Positions 1 through 13,300 of a stretch of DNA of 64,000 bases are shown here, one piece after another. Below the pieces are notes generated by a model. That model was not told the DNA's origin. It saw nothing but the letters and a program-made list of their open reading frames with translations, and searched no databases. Position 1 is the first letter of the stretch; the number at the start of each line of letters is the position of its first letter. Where the stretch lies: assembly GCA_037389465.1 (NCBI GenBank), contig JAZARR010000154.1, forward strand, positions 3,472,001 through 3,536,000. Reading direction: 5' to 3'. The stretch is from Baylisascaris procyonis (lineage: Eukaryota > Nematoda > Chromadorea > Rhabditida > Ascarididae). Both the position numbers and the translations under genes were made by a program.

Positions 1-125
1 GAAAAAATTCACTCATCCAACATGATATTAGTAAACTGCTCCCGGAAAACAATTTCTTCCAACTACACTCAAAGTTCCTCGAACATTCAACGCAACGCTT
101 TCACCTCCATCTTCCAAAACCTTAC

Positions 126-3100
126 GAAAACAAATTGAGAAAATTTGTACTTCCGGAAAGGCCGTCGGGAAGTGCTGGCATCCGACGAGGACGACGGTTC
201 GTTGTAAACGACAAACTCCGGCCATCTCCTGGACAACGGCTCCTTAAAACGATGCTTACTTCACTAAAACTGATGAAGAATTTGAAAATATCCACTCCAT
301 TATCCATCCAATACTTTTACCCATGCTAATTTTGCAAAACGAGGATTCACTATAACTTAGCACTGTAATAATCTAGTACAGCATTCAATATATCATTCCT
401 TTCGAAATGACTGTAAAGCATACACTCGCAGACATGTGCATGTGAAATATGTATGTTCTCCCTCTCTCTTGCTGCCATACGGGTGTTATAAATAGAAATT
501 CCATTCATATAGACTTCGGCACCAGCGCTGAATGAGAGTGAAGAAATGAACGACTTAAAAAAAACCTCCATTCTTAAGGTAAAAACTATACAAAACAATA
601 GTAGAAAATCGTGGCTTTGTTTCCACGAGGATCGAAAATCCTTCACGTTCCTATTTTACCGTGAGCCACTCTAGCTGGGAGAATGAATCTGGAAAGCGCA
701 GAAACTGCAAACTCATCTGAACCGCATGCTATGCAAAAAAGTGCACAACTGCAGTGACTTAAACAGCACAACAAGTGAGCGACTTTTCCATTGCACGAAA
801 TGTTGAGTGGTCGATATTTGTCATTAAACAGCTTCAAATCACCTGAACATGATTCCACTCTTCCCTCCAACGATCAGTTAGTCGCATCGGAGGGGTCTCA
901 TCATCTGACGACGAATCTTGATACTCTTCCTTCTTTAGATGACGAATCAGATCGGTGCGATACAACTCCGAAGGGCGATCACCTAAATAAATCTATATTC
1001 TCGAATCTTGAAAGATAAGAATGCCACGAAAACCGAACTACTATACTCTCATATAACTGAGGTTACAGAATCCAATCTCTAGGATCCCCTCACCTAAATA
1101 TCGTTCAGCTACAATAAAGAGAAGGCGCAAAGGTTAGATATGGCAACCAATAAAGAAGATAAATCGTATTTCCTATTTATCGATGATCTATGCAGCGCAG
1201 TATTCAGCCATAATTACCAACAGATATTGTGCTGCGTACAACAAATACGATATATCCTTGAAAGAATTTATCACGATATCACAAACCATTTGTTACGATG
1301 TAAAATTTCTTGCGCTTCGAACTGCCACTTTCGCCACTGATACCTTCATCGTCCGATGAACAACCTAAAAGAGAATTCATTACAGCACAGCTTCCCTTGC
1401 AGCACACTACGAGCATATAAAGTGGAAGGCACAAAAGTAAGAAAACCGGAAGCGTGCAACAATACTACCATACCACATTTGTATATATGCTTACAAACGC
1501 ATTATTCCTTGGATATAAGCTCTGCAGCTAAAATTCCAGCCAGGTTGTTTCCTCTCCTTCAGGTTTCTTATTACTAATTGCAATTTTCCCAACACGTAAT
1601 AACTGTCCCTATTTAGGACATCTCGACATCAACATTTAGCTACGGTCATCGAACAGAAGAAAAGTGGAATAGAAGTCAAATAATCGGCACTATTGCAGGG
1701 AACAATGGTATCCAGGTTGCGAACCGCGAACGAAGCTGAGCTCGTGCTCCATGTTGCGTACGAACCATTACCGTACTCTGCACTCTGCAAGCGAATAATA
1801 ACGCCCATCACAGGAACTCGAAAAGTTGAAATAGGAACATGCGATGTTTTTCCATCGTTTCAATCCAGAATTTTAAATAATGTCCCAAAGCAAAATTTCA
1901 GCTCAACTGATGCACAGGAAGTGCACTTGCTGGATGATTTCTATCGCAAGTTTCCGAGTTTCTGTGGTGGGCGGTAGTAATCGCTTGCGCAGAGCGCGGA
2001 ATACGGTAGTGGTGCGTACGCAACGTGGAGCACGAGCTCAGCTCCGTTCGCAGTTCGCAATCGGGGCACCATCGTTCTCTACAAGTGCTAATTAATCTAG
2101 GAAAGGACGCACCTTCGCATCCTCTTAATCTCACCAATCACATTCATAAGTTCCCAACAAAATGAAAGACAGAGGGGCATTTCCCCATGTTTCGACTAAT
2201 CCGATCAATCATACGTTTCCTACACAATAAACATGTTTCTGTGGCCCAAACGATGGCTCAATCTAAGATATAGGTTATATTCATCGAATTTTCCTACCAC
2301 AGCTTAGGTGTCTTACCAACTAGACAATTAAATAGGCAAATAAGAAGACACAGGAGCATACGCACGCACAGAAATGGTGCTGCGTCGATTTACTTCTTAA
2401 CAATAAACTTGCAAAATTATGCAAAAACGATCCTTAGCGCGCATAGTTTTTTCAGCAGACGGTAATGAAGGATAACTTACAGATCATAAGCACTACTTCT
2501 GAGAATATCCTATAAATCTTGGTGGAACTTATGAGAAATGAGAAAATCATAAGTTTACTTTCACTAATCGGCGTTCCTGAGCGTTTTCTGTCGAAGGAGG
2601 GCAACGCATGCAAGAAATTATTTCTCTCATCGGATGCCGAACCTAAAAATTTGAAAAAAAAAATCGAATTAACACCAGTTAGCGAATATAAAACGTTCCA
2701 TTCGCTTTGAAGTGCATTATTTTAGATGAATAAATATTAATAGCCAAACAACCCAAGTTTACAACGAGTAACCCCATCAACCTCAAATCTATCTGCTGAA
2801 ATTTCACAACCTCACCTACCAAGAAATGTAGATTCATTCTTTTATCGTCCTCCAATTATTCGAAAACCTTTCGAGAGCATTAGTTAGTGAAATATGTTAC
2901 GCATCCCCTCTTAAAATACAATTACCACAGAGGTTCAGCCTAATCAAATAAGTTTCATTGTTTATTTCTTTCTTCTGCCTCCCTCTTTACCTTCATATTT
3001 ATTACTCGGTTATGATATTAGCCAAAAACTAGATACCTCGAAGAAAATAGCGACCGGTATGAGTAGGTGAACGCTCGTGAATGACGTCGAGATCAAAATG

Positions 3101-5623
3101 ATCACGTGAAGTGTCGATGTCGTCATCTGAATTACAAATCGTTCAAGACAAATTCAAGACAAACTAGTGTCGCCCGCAAGTGACAATTGTTGACAGCCCA
3201 GGCATGGCCCACTGTTTGCCGACAACCTTGGGTGTTTTCATGTTTCCACGTTCGCTGACTTCTGCATATACCAGACTACTCCGAAACCGCCAATCTCATG
3301 TTCCCTTTTTTGCTACTAAATGGCTTTGGGCACCACGAGATAGTCCCCGGTGGTAGCCATTTCACCTTATGCTAGCTCCATTTTTCTATATATGCCTAAC
3401 ATCGCTACATACCCATCAAGACATGTTGTAATGTCATATCGAAGATCCCGGAAAGTTTCGTCTGAAAACAAAGAAATCAGTGACTGATCTACATTGAAGG
3501 AGTCTCAGGGCTCTGACATCAATGAATGCTTCTGATATAAAAAAGAAACTACCGTTCAGAAAGTATCGTGTAGGGGACTGCTTGACGATGAAATCACCAC
3601 TGCGTCCCGTAGCTCGAGATTCCAGCCCTCTATCTGAAAAAAAGAGCGAAAAAAGAGCTCGCTTAACGCTCTTTGAATATTTATAAACGTTTACTTCTTT
3701 GTACAGCTGCAAATGCATGGCTTCCCTATATTCCACTATCGAAGGCGTTTCAATTTGCTCTTTTCTCAATCAACAGTGACATCAATTTCAGTTCGCCAAA
3801 AAATATCGCAGCACAAATATTGTTTTTCACAGTCCTCAATTTTATATCATATGAACATAACATCTGCTCCTTGTCGGTATCACTAACGTACCCACTCCTT
3901 ATTTCAAAGTGTGTCTGAAAAGTTTTAATCACCTCATTATTGCCGCCCTAATCAACCGAATTTTCGCTACTAGTGTTATTTGGAGAATGTTCTGTTTTTT
4001 TTTCCTTCTCCTCGTGCTTGCATATTTTCGTGAACTTCCCATCCCGGATCTTCAAATAAATAAAAGAAATGGCAGATGCGAATGCAGGGAAGGACAGATA
4101 TACAGGGCAAGAAGGGATGCAGCAGAATATGACGTCTGCTTCAAAAACGCAGCGAGACATGGGCATTCCTCGTGCAAGCCTCACCTTCTCCTAGCATTTC
4201 CTTAACTTCCTCCTCCCGCCGTCCGTACCATTTCCCAAATGGTCCGAGAGCTGGTACCCCTATCAATGGTTAATTCCTTTGTCTATTCATGAAACAGACT
4301 TAAAAAACTGCATATTTTACTGCACCTACACTTCTACGCACTTAAGCATCATATACATACCCCCCTTCACACCTCCTTTCAAAACCAGTGATATAAGTGT
4401 GAGAGATGGAAAATTATAGGTTGTTTCCAGTCTTGCGAGGAGATATTCCTTACAAAAACGACAGCACAGTTTTGTTATCATCAAAATATACAACATAGCT
4501 TTCCTGCTGGCCAATCTTTTACTAGTTGAATGGGGTTCTGCGTGATTCTATAAAGGTTTCGGACATTGCATGTAGAATTGTTATCGATCTACGGTTCAAA
4601 TGCTCAATCGAATTCTGACTTAAAAGCAGCAAAATCGGCATCCCATACGTTCACAAGGACGTCATAACTCCCTAGCAAAATACTTGTACTCAAAGACAAG
4701 TCCGTCTCTAAATGAACATACCAGGCATTCGCTACAAGAGAGTTAGATATCAAGTAAATCAGAAGGAGTATACTGAAAGAGAGGACACAATGATCGTAAA
4801 GATGAAAATCATTCAACTCACTATTATTGACGGGTATCTTTGAGCGCATCTTCTTCGGTGATGAGAATGGCGTTACATAGTCGGCATTGTTGTGTTCCTC
4901 GGAACGACCTTAAAGCCTTCGATCAGTTGAATGATATTCAACGGGGTCTATTAATGTAAAGCTAAACTAAACATAAATATCCCCATATCCAGTAATGTAA
5001 TGGCCCTCGGTCATTAAAACAGAAATGTTTGTCTGAATAGGGATGCATAGCTGCTGAGCCTCTAGAAGCAAGTAAACAAAGAAAGTAATCGCCTGCACAG
5101 TTTTAAGATGAAAGAAGATAAATAACACCGACATTTCATCCTCATAAATTGATCAACTCATTGAACATCGGGCAGTCTTATATAGCGATCTTTCAACTGT
5201 CTGTGTAATGATAAGGTATGCGTGTGCAGGGGAGATGGAATAGAAGACTAAGTCTTTAGATTATGCATTACTGGACAGAACACTTCCCAACTTATGTAGA
5301 ATTTTTGGAATTCATTTAGCCCATATTTAGCAGCTTATAATATCAAATTCTATGATTTCCGTTAACGGAAGCGACGCTGTCTTAATCTAAGTTTCAATCA
5401 AAGAATTTTATGTCGCAAACGCGATGAAGCGCCTAACCCTATAAGCCATAAAATGTAGCCATTTCTCAAATCTCGGAGTCCTTTCTATACAATGGCACAC
5501 TGCCCTCTCATAAAGTAGCTGGGCGAAATGTCAAATACAATTGTTATAGACGTTACCACGAAAGAAATAATGCTTTGATGGTGACTTCAGCTGCTCCTCA
5601 TCAACCTCGTTACCATTTGCCAT
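126..5623 (-). CDS. JADE: JADE-family PHD-finger scaffold, N-terminal part (gene continues off left edge)
   Basis: Six phase-compatible exons on the minus strand: 5623-5557, 4908-4822, 3126-3055, 2642-2559, 982-843 and 242-126, giving 189 codons that end in phase 0 at a GTAAGG donor. The ATG (MANGNEVDEEQ...) lies 14 bases after an ATATTTCAG acceptor, as expected for a trans-spliced first exon. The best family match is exon 5: residues 107-116 (PSELYRTDLI) and 140-150 (DRWREEWNHVQ) mirror the JADE1-3 segment PSEVFRTDLI ... DPWRQEWEKGVQ that precedes the PHD fingers. The rest is hydrophilic, with a Ser/Pro-rich basic patch (SSPKKMRSK, about 38-46) suited to a nuclear protein. JADE proteins scaffold the HBO1 (MYST) histone acetyltransferase complex with ING4/5 and MEAF6, and read H3 through PHD fingers; those would lie beyond base 1. 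Exons 5 and 6 are firm; exons 1-4 rest on phase agreement and composition. Confidence 0.72.
1679..2096. repeat. Fold-back (long imperfect inverted repeat) in JADE intron 4
   Basis: Bases about 1679-1838 are repeated in inverted orientation at about 1934-2096, with a spacer of about 95 bases. By eye the arms agree at roughly three quarters or more of positions; a shared core is GAGCTGAGCTCGTGCTCCA-like sequence. The arms are clearly richer in G+C than the surrounding DNA. It lies between JADE exons 4 (ends 2559) and 5 (starts 982), so the pre-mRNA should form a long hairpin. It looks like a fold-back or MITE-type element; I could not settle its ends or a target-site duplication. Open frames across it are short and on both strands, and I do not take them as coding. 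Confidence 0.6.
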
Positions 5624-5640
5624 CGCCAATTTCCTATCTG
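5624..5640 (-). promoter_or_regulatory. Probable trans-splice acceptor and 14-base 5' UTR of the JADE gene
   Basis: Reading the minus strand, a pyrimidine-rich ATATTTCAG (the CAG occupies 5640-5638) is followed by 14 bases and then the ATG at 5623. No upstream exon is needed to open the frame, so the acceptor most simply receives a spliced leader. The leader itself is not in the window. Confidence 0.45.
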
Positions 5641-8600
5641 AAATATTGTCACATATTGAGCATTATAGAAGGCACTGTATCGAATAGCCTGCTAGGATAG
5701 CATCCAACGTTTCTACACAAAAGTCTTCGAATAAAAGATACCCAAGTAACGCTACAATTGCCTGCTGATAACTTTTCAGCAAGAACCTCTTAATTGTTGC
5801 AGGTAAAAGGCTGATACATCATAAGTGAATCCTTTCTCAAATGTTAATATTCTGCGGTCGAACTCTCTCAGTGGAGTGAACAGAAGGCTCAAGAAGAACG
5901 AAAGAGAAGCTTTTCAAGAGTGCCATTTCACTGTATTATTCGACGATTTCCAAATTGAAGCCTTGCATCGCCATTAAAAAACAATGGGGTAACATGAGCG
6001 AAAAGTTCAAACTATTCAGGTAGTCGGCTGCCCATTTCTGCCCAAGAACCAAGAAATATTTAGACTAGTATAGCTCCAAGTACCTTGAAATCAAAGCAAT
6101 CAGCACTTCTCAGCCATCAACTTGTACTTTGCGGTCTTTTGATTGAAACTTCCTAGGCGATGAATGCAAGCTGCTGCATAGCAAGTCACTACCCCTAGAC
6201 ATATCGTCCTTTTCTGCAATTGCTTCCAATATTAGTTTCGTCCCTCTCTTCAATGCAATTTAATTCTATGAATTTATGAGTTCAAAAATGTGTTCTTTTT
6301 GGCATAAGATTATCGCCGTAACTCCTTATTTCGTTTTAATTAGATAACTGAACCTCACATGCTTATTGTGGCTTCTTTGATTTCAACACGATTTGATATT
6401 TGATGATGATAAGCGTAATTTAACCATCTTTCTTCTTATTTAATGCATTACTATTTCAAAGATATGAAAGTGAACGATGAACGCTAAACTAACGTTGTTG
6501 CTTTATTTTGACTCCTTTCCCTCCATAACTTAGCGAATTCTTCAGAATCGGTACACGTCCATTTTTTCTCATACTATCTTGCTTCAACAACGAACATCCG
6601 TTACGCATTCGTAGTTACTGCTTAATATAATTAAGTTTTAAACGGTTAACTCGGAATTAAATTACAGGTGAAAGCCTAGACTTTAGGAAGGAGAAACAAT
6701 CTCATTTATTCAGATTACTGAGCGAAATGACGTCACTAATGTAAAAAAAAGTTTTGAAACCAAAACTGAGAAAAATTAAACTTATTCTTGAGTTTACTGA
6801 TGTCACATTCCTACTCGTATTTCTTTTCTTTCTTTTTCAGGGTGGGGCGTCATGTTTACTGGATTGTACACACTCATACAGCTACTGAAATATTTGGGAG
6901 CAGCACTTAACTAGTGCATAGAGAAAGGACAGATGTGAATTTTCGTTGAGTACTAAGTTTGAAATTTTTCAACAGCAAATGCAACATTTCCGGTGGAATT
7001 GAGTTCTGCGAAATTTAATTCCGATCGTATCAAATCCTATCGTGGACTTAGATACGGGTGAGGATCGCATATGTGTCGCCATCAAATATTGTGAAAAATA
7101 AATTAGAATATTTCCTTTTTGTGTAATATCAAATGAAATAATTCTATAAACATATTATATGTGTTAGATGGTTATTTTAAGTTATGCTCTTTCATTGTAT
7201 GACGTCATTTCTATGAAACGTTGTATGGTTGTGCTAACATGTCTAATGATCGACAAACACTACAACAAATTATTGTGGAAGATCACACTATAAACTAAAT
7301 TTTACTTCATAACAAGGGCATGCATATAAACCTCACATTCTCTGGTAGCGCATTTCACAGAACGGATAAAGATCAAACATGAAAACGTAAACTCCTACAG
7401 ACATAATCTACTTACGACCACCCAACAACGAAAATAAATACAACTCTGAAGTAATAAAATGTTGGAGCGGGATGAGAGGCAGCGCTCTTTTCCCGCAAAC
7501 ATGGATTCCGCGCGCGCATTTGACAAACAGCAAAAGAAACGCTTAGAGAAAGTGACAATTTGAGAGATAGAGAAAAGTGCACAGTCGAAAGAGCACGGAA
7601 AGTGTTAGCAATTGCCATACTTGCACATCTAAAGAATTTCAAATGTGTCGCTTGTTGCAGCTTTATTTCTTCATGACGTCATGTGCCTGGTTAATGTTGG
7701 CATTTCGTCAGGGTAGAACATTTGAATATTCGTCAAGGTCAAGGTGCAAAATGTCGAGGAAATGAGGGAGAAGGGGGAAATGAGGGAAAGAAGCGTACCT
7801 GAAAAGCTGCCGCTGAGAATCGATGAGGTCCATCCATCCATGTTCTGTCAATAACTCACTTTAGTCAGCACCAGCTGTTTATTCATTTGCCAAAAACTTG
7901 TCGACAACTGAGTTTATCAAACATTACCTGTTCATTTCTACTGTATTTGCTCTAATTTGTGTAGATCATGAAATGAATAAATATTTAATTGGTAATTTGA
8001 ATGAATAAAGGGATATTCTCAGTAAATCGTTGCAACACCATCGTGAGCTTATCCTCAACTGCATGAAAAAATTCATCAACTGCGGTGATTATATGTGAAA
8101 AAGTTTTTTGGTGGATTTCTTCGATGCCCCAAAAATACCCTTCTTCCTCTTGGACGTGGGCAAAAGAGGTAAAAGAGCTAGGATCAGACACTTCATTGGA
8201 AGCCAGACACCACTATAAATACAACCGAGACCTCATCTGTCTTACCTACTCTTTTTCATTCACTTTGCTTGCCGTAAATTAAAAGCGTTTTACCCACTTA
8301 GCTAAACTCATATGACGGGGCGGGTAGGTATTTACTCACGAACGTGTGTTTCCTGGTTGTAGCAACACCTTTTTCTATAGGTTTTTAAACAGAATTTTTT
8401 TCTTATTGATTTCTGGATTGATCTATGAGTTTACCTCAAACAATCGAAATATCGGCATAAACATATTATATAATATTTATTCGACGCATTACGTGATAAC
8501 AACTGTAGTCGTTGAAACACATTCAAAGTACCGTAATGTGAGACTGGAAATACATGTCATCCAGTACAGTATGTCGAACATGGAATATAAATAACGAACG

Positions 8601-10336
8601 CAAAGCTGGTTCATTTGACTACTTTTTACTTTTAACAACTGTTATCGGTAGTTGAACCCAAATTCGGGCAGCTACGAACTGAAATCTGTTGAACATACCG
8701 CTCAGTGCTCAACTTTTACCCGCATACTTTACTCAGCGAACTTGAACATTGTTTTTATAGGAATTTTGAAGAACTCTTTCATAATCTTATAAAAAAAGCA
8801 ACATCGAATCGAACACCAGGATATTTCTTTGAAGGCAAATCAGTTGTCTTGAAAATCGGTCCTGAAAATTGCTTTAAGACTGTTAGTCGATGCAAAACAC
8901 AAAATATTCCGCTCGAAAATTGTGCTGGCAGAAAGCCTATGGAAAACGATACAGGTGAATTTTTCTGGATTTCTTAAATAATCTGGATATTAGAATGGAA
9001 ATTCGATGAGCAAAATTGAAGACGTTATTGAATGATGAGGTAACAATGCACATTGCAACACCTACCAATATATTTCAAGCACATATACAATTAGCAATAG
9101 AAGTTCCGAACAATGCAAATGCCAGTTACGACTGGGATAAATTTTTCCGCTTAATTCTCGAATGCCATCATCTAAGATCAGTTCCTTAATAATCGACTGC
9201 TGGAGATCGGTGATGTAATCTTACATATTTTATGAAAATCGAGAATTGAGAATTTTAAACGTTTCAAAAAAAAAAAATTTAAATCTTTCATCGTGGCGGA
9301 AGAAGAATACTCTTTTTGTTGAAAAAGATTGAATGCATCGATAGTTGTGAATGTGTACTTGATGTTTATTGGTGTGTTCGTTGATGCTAGGCACTAATAT
9401 AAATTTGTGCATATCGTTCGCCATCATTTGTCACGTTCACGCAACATTGCCAAACACCGGATGTCATCGATCGATGCTGCTTGCAATCTTTGGTTGACGA
9501 TTATCGGCAACGTTATTTATGATACCATAAGAAAAATTATTGAGAAATGGATTTGGGACAACGATTAGAAGTACTTTTTAAGTTAATATGCCAAAAATAA
9601 TTTCAAAAAGTGTTATGAAATAATCGGCAAAAAAAAAACAGAGCATCCTCTAGAAACTCTTCAAAAACGAAAACTATAAGTATATATGCAAATCGGATAT
9701 TAGCATACTGTACGATAGAGTACAGAGAGGAATACAATAGAATACAGAGAGGAAATATGCTACGAGAGGAAGAGAGGAAGACTGTTTATATTCTTTGCAA
9801 TGATTCTAAACTATTGCGCATAAAAATTATGAATAGTACATGCGATTTGAATGATTAATTAAAATTTACATAATTAAATCGGTTAATTAAAATTTACATA
9901 ATTAAATCAATTTCCGATATTTATAAATTATATTTGGCGTTCAATATTTTGTGCTAAAAATTATACTTTGTGCAAATTCAAATCATTCGCACTAATCTTT
10001 GATGCTAACTGCTATGAGAGTTTTTCTGCTATTTGCAATGATTTTCACCTGTGAATGCAGGTAAATTGTGGCCATTTTCCGAATACACATGCGATGAGGA
10101 TTAATATCAATGTCAGCAGAAAATAGTATATTGGCTTTAAGTAAGTAATGAGGTGGTTGGTGTTGGTTGGCTGGCTGCATGTCTACTCCGTCCCCTTGCT
10201 TCGCTTTAATGCCAACCGAATTGATCTCTCAAGCACTCTTTTGCGCAGCACGCTCTATCGGGCAGCCAACGGGCAGCTGCGCCCATCCTATCGTCAGACG
10301 GCTGCACTCAATTCCATGCGATGATCCTAACTTGTA
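5638..10336. other. Intergenic region between divergent JADE and CFAP410 genes
   Basis: No exon is convincingly supported over this 4.7 kb. It holds a very strong acceptor-like tract on the plus strand at about 6822-6840 followed by a short ATG frame; a 90-codon frame at 8705-8977 without an ATG at its start; a GA-rich stretch (9716-9780); a 28-bp direct duplication (9855-9882 and 9883-9908); and a GC-richer patch (about 10200-10330) just before the CFAP410 start that may be its promoter or leader region. Confidence 0.5.
9855..9908. repeat. 28-bp tandem duplication, AT-rich
   Basis: The unit beginning TTAATTAAAATTTACATAAT occurs twice head to tail (9855-9882 and 9883-9908) with no visible mismatch over the shared 26 bases. 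A local slippage duplication in intergenic DNA. Confidence 0.8.
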
Positions 10337-13300
10337 ATGGTTCGCCTCAGTGAATCAATTGTCTATAGTCGGACTAAAGCAGCTGTCGATGTCGTCAAGA
10401 AGCTTAATCTTTGGTAATATTTTAGCACTTCAATTTCACCTTTTTAAAAATCGTTACGTTCATATGCTTATTCCATCATCATATTAAAGCCTATTTCTAT
10501 CATATTATTTATCAATCTATTTTGAGTATAATTAAGGATCTAATTTTTTTTAGCAAATGTTTAAATAAGAATAGTTTAGCATCGATGAGATATTATTTTC
10601 GTTTTCATTTTTTCCATATAAAACTTTTTTTTTTTAAAATTTATGCTCAACGATTAAGCACAATTTCTATATAGTCATCTTATAACCAAACAGCATTGAT
10701 CGGTATAATCCCTCTCCCGTTATTGATCAACAATTTGACAACGTTTGAATAGTTACTTTAATTTTTGCGATAGTAATCAAAATTACAATCAATTTAGGCG
10801 ATCGTTTATAATATAACCGTCTGCCAACTTCTTAAAATGGCATCGCCTAAGCGTTCGTCTTAAGGACTAAACTGTGAAACATGAACATTCCGGAAGCTCA
10901 CATTCATGTTATTTACTATGCACGCTCTTACTATTTTTCACTTAATTTCTTGTATCCGTATGCCTTTAAACAATTTTACAGCAGTTCAGTGGAGGAACTA
11001 TTGCAACATTTCCGTTCATATAAAAAACATAGTTTACTCTAAGAAAGTTTTCTGCTTTTATCATGACTATTTTCTTCGGCGCTAAAATTCGGCGCAAATT
11101 CAGAATTCAATTCAAGTTAGAATTCAGAATTTAGAATTCAACATATCTTCCAGTATCGTTTCATTTCAAAATTTCAAATATTTAATGTTTTGCGTTATGT
11201 AAATTTACGTGTTTTTTCTTTGCAACTATTAACTGAGTATTGATAAATCCTGAATCTTCTTAAGGGGAATATTCGCATATTTGGAAGAAAAAGTGCATAG
11301 CAATCAATTTTTGAACAATTGCAAGCATCGACAGCACTAGCTTTGGTGGTACGAGATGGAGCTAAATAGGATAGCTTGCATAAAGCAATTCCCTTTTTCG
11401 CATTTCAATCACACAATGCTTGTGCACGACTTGTCTACATCAATATCACCATTTCATCGATGCTCATTCTAAATGTGCAACACTACACAGTGATTGTTAC
11501 TGATAGAATGCAATTCAAAATGTTGCATAATTTTTTGAGTTACCATTTGCCTATAAAAGATAAAAAACAATGTTTTTGAATATCTAGAGGGAAAATATTT
11601 AGTCGATTATCTATCACCATAATTTTGGAAATGAAAATAGTCAACAATCTATGTTAATGTTATACTATTAATCTTTAGTGGAATAAGTTAATGATATCAT
11701 ACGACGTTAGCACATGACGCATTTGGCATCGAACGTTAAATTATCACCCGATGCTTTTTGATTCTAGGATACGTTAAAAAAATTTGTTGACATAATACCA
11801 TATGACGAGTTAGGATTGTTATTTTGTGCTTATAAAACTAAAAAAAATTCGGAACATTTTTTAGAAGAAAATTCAACATCTCTCTGCAAATATTCTCGCG
11901 CAATGATTTGTTTTTGCATCCTTTTAAGCATCTCCAAATAGCGATTTCATCAAAAAACGAACGATTAGTTGATGTGATCTTTGCATTTATATGACTCGCT
12001 AAACGGGTGTTAATAACTTTTAAATGACGTTTTTATTGAATCATCTTCGTGATGAACGTTGTCAATTTCTTTTTGTGAGAGCAAAACGCAATTGTTCGAT
12101 TATTCGCATTGCAAAAAAAAAAAAAAAACAAACTTTCGCATGCGAAAGTTGTTGCAAAATCAACTGACAAACGAGCGATCAATGCATCGAATAACAACGA
12201 ACATTCATCAGAAATGAGTGTCAATATTGCTAAGAATCATTTCATAGTTGCCAAACAACACTTTATGATGAACAAGCCATTCATTTTTAAATGTTCTTTT
12301 CGATGTTACGAGTTTTTTTTTTGATGCACTTTTGGAAATTGACATTAATCAAATACTCGTTGGGTTCATTCATTGTGTCTGTGCGTGTCGGTGTGCACGT
12401 CTGTCTGTGTATTTCTGTGCGTCTGTCAAGCGGTTCTATTTGGATAGCTGCGGGAGTTAAAATTACAAAATTCGGCTAGTATAATCTACATCTAAATTTC
12501 ATATTTATCGATCAAGTTCGAAAAGGATTCTATGTAGAAATTTACGAGCGACCAATGAAGAAATCGATTTTTTGTATATGCCCTTCAGCAATTCAGTGAA
12601 ATGAGAAAAATTAACTTCTAATTTAAGCTTTGTGAGAGCAGTGAGATTAGTGAAAACATGGATGCGCTAATGAACATTTTTATGAGCGCTAAAAGGGATC
12701 GGTCTAAATACATATAGCTGAAGCCTGGTACTCAATAATTTAAGCCCTAGATGCAATAACTAGTAACTTACTCAGTAATGTTTCGAATAAATTTTAAATT
12801 TTAGCGTCTCAATTGAACGCTTCATGAAGATTTCAATGAAATATCCACTATGAAAGAACATGAAGCGGCCGCATTTGTATATTCCCTTTTGCCTTGAAAT
12901 GCATTCGATCCCCATGTGGCACTTGTTTGTTAGTAATGAATGATTCTATTTACGGAATAATGTTTGTCATTGTGTTGCACGAACGGCTTATTCCCTTTCT
13001 GCATTTCATAGCGGCTCCTTTTAGTGCGATGTTCTTGACATGTTGTTGAGCTTATTTTCAGAAAAATATCAGAGTCTTTATAGCCAAAATGACCAAAGAT
13101 AAATTCGATATTTACATGGCATAGTCAATAAGAGTGAATTTCAATTATTATGTCGGGATTAAATTATAAAATACAACAAATAGAAGCGGATAATAGAGAA
13201 TTCGACATCATTTAAATTTTTGCAATTCTCCTCTTCAGACCAACCACTATCATAAATTGTCAAGAAAGAAAAAAAAAAACTCATGCAACAGCCTCTAATC

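Noticed and set aside
8705..8977. 90-codon plus-strand frame with several cysteines
   Set aside because: It has no ATG at its start, no recognisable family and no splice signals that join it to another exon.
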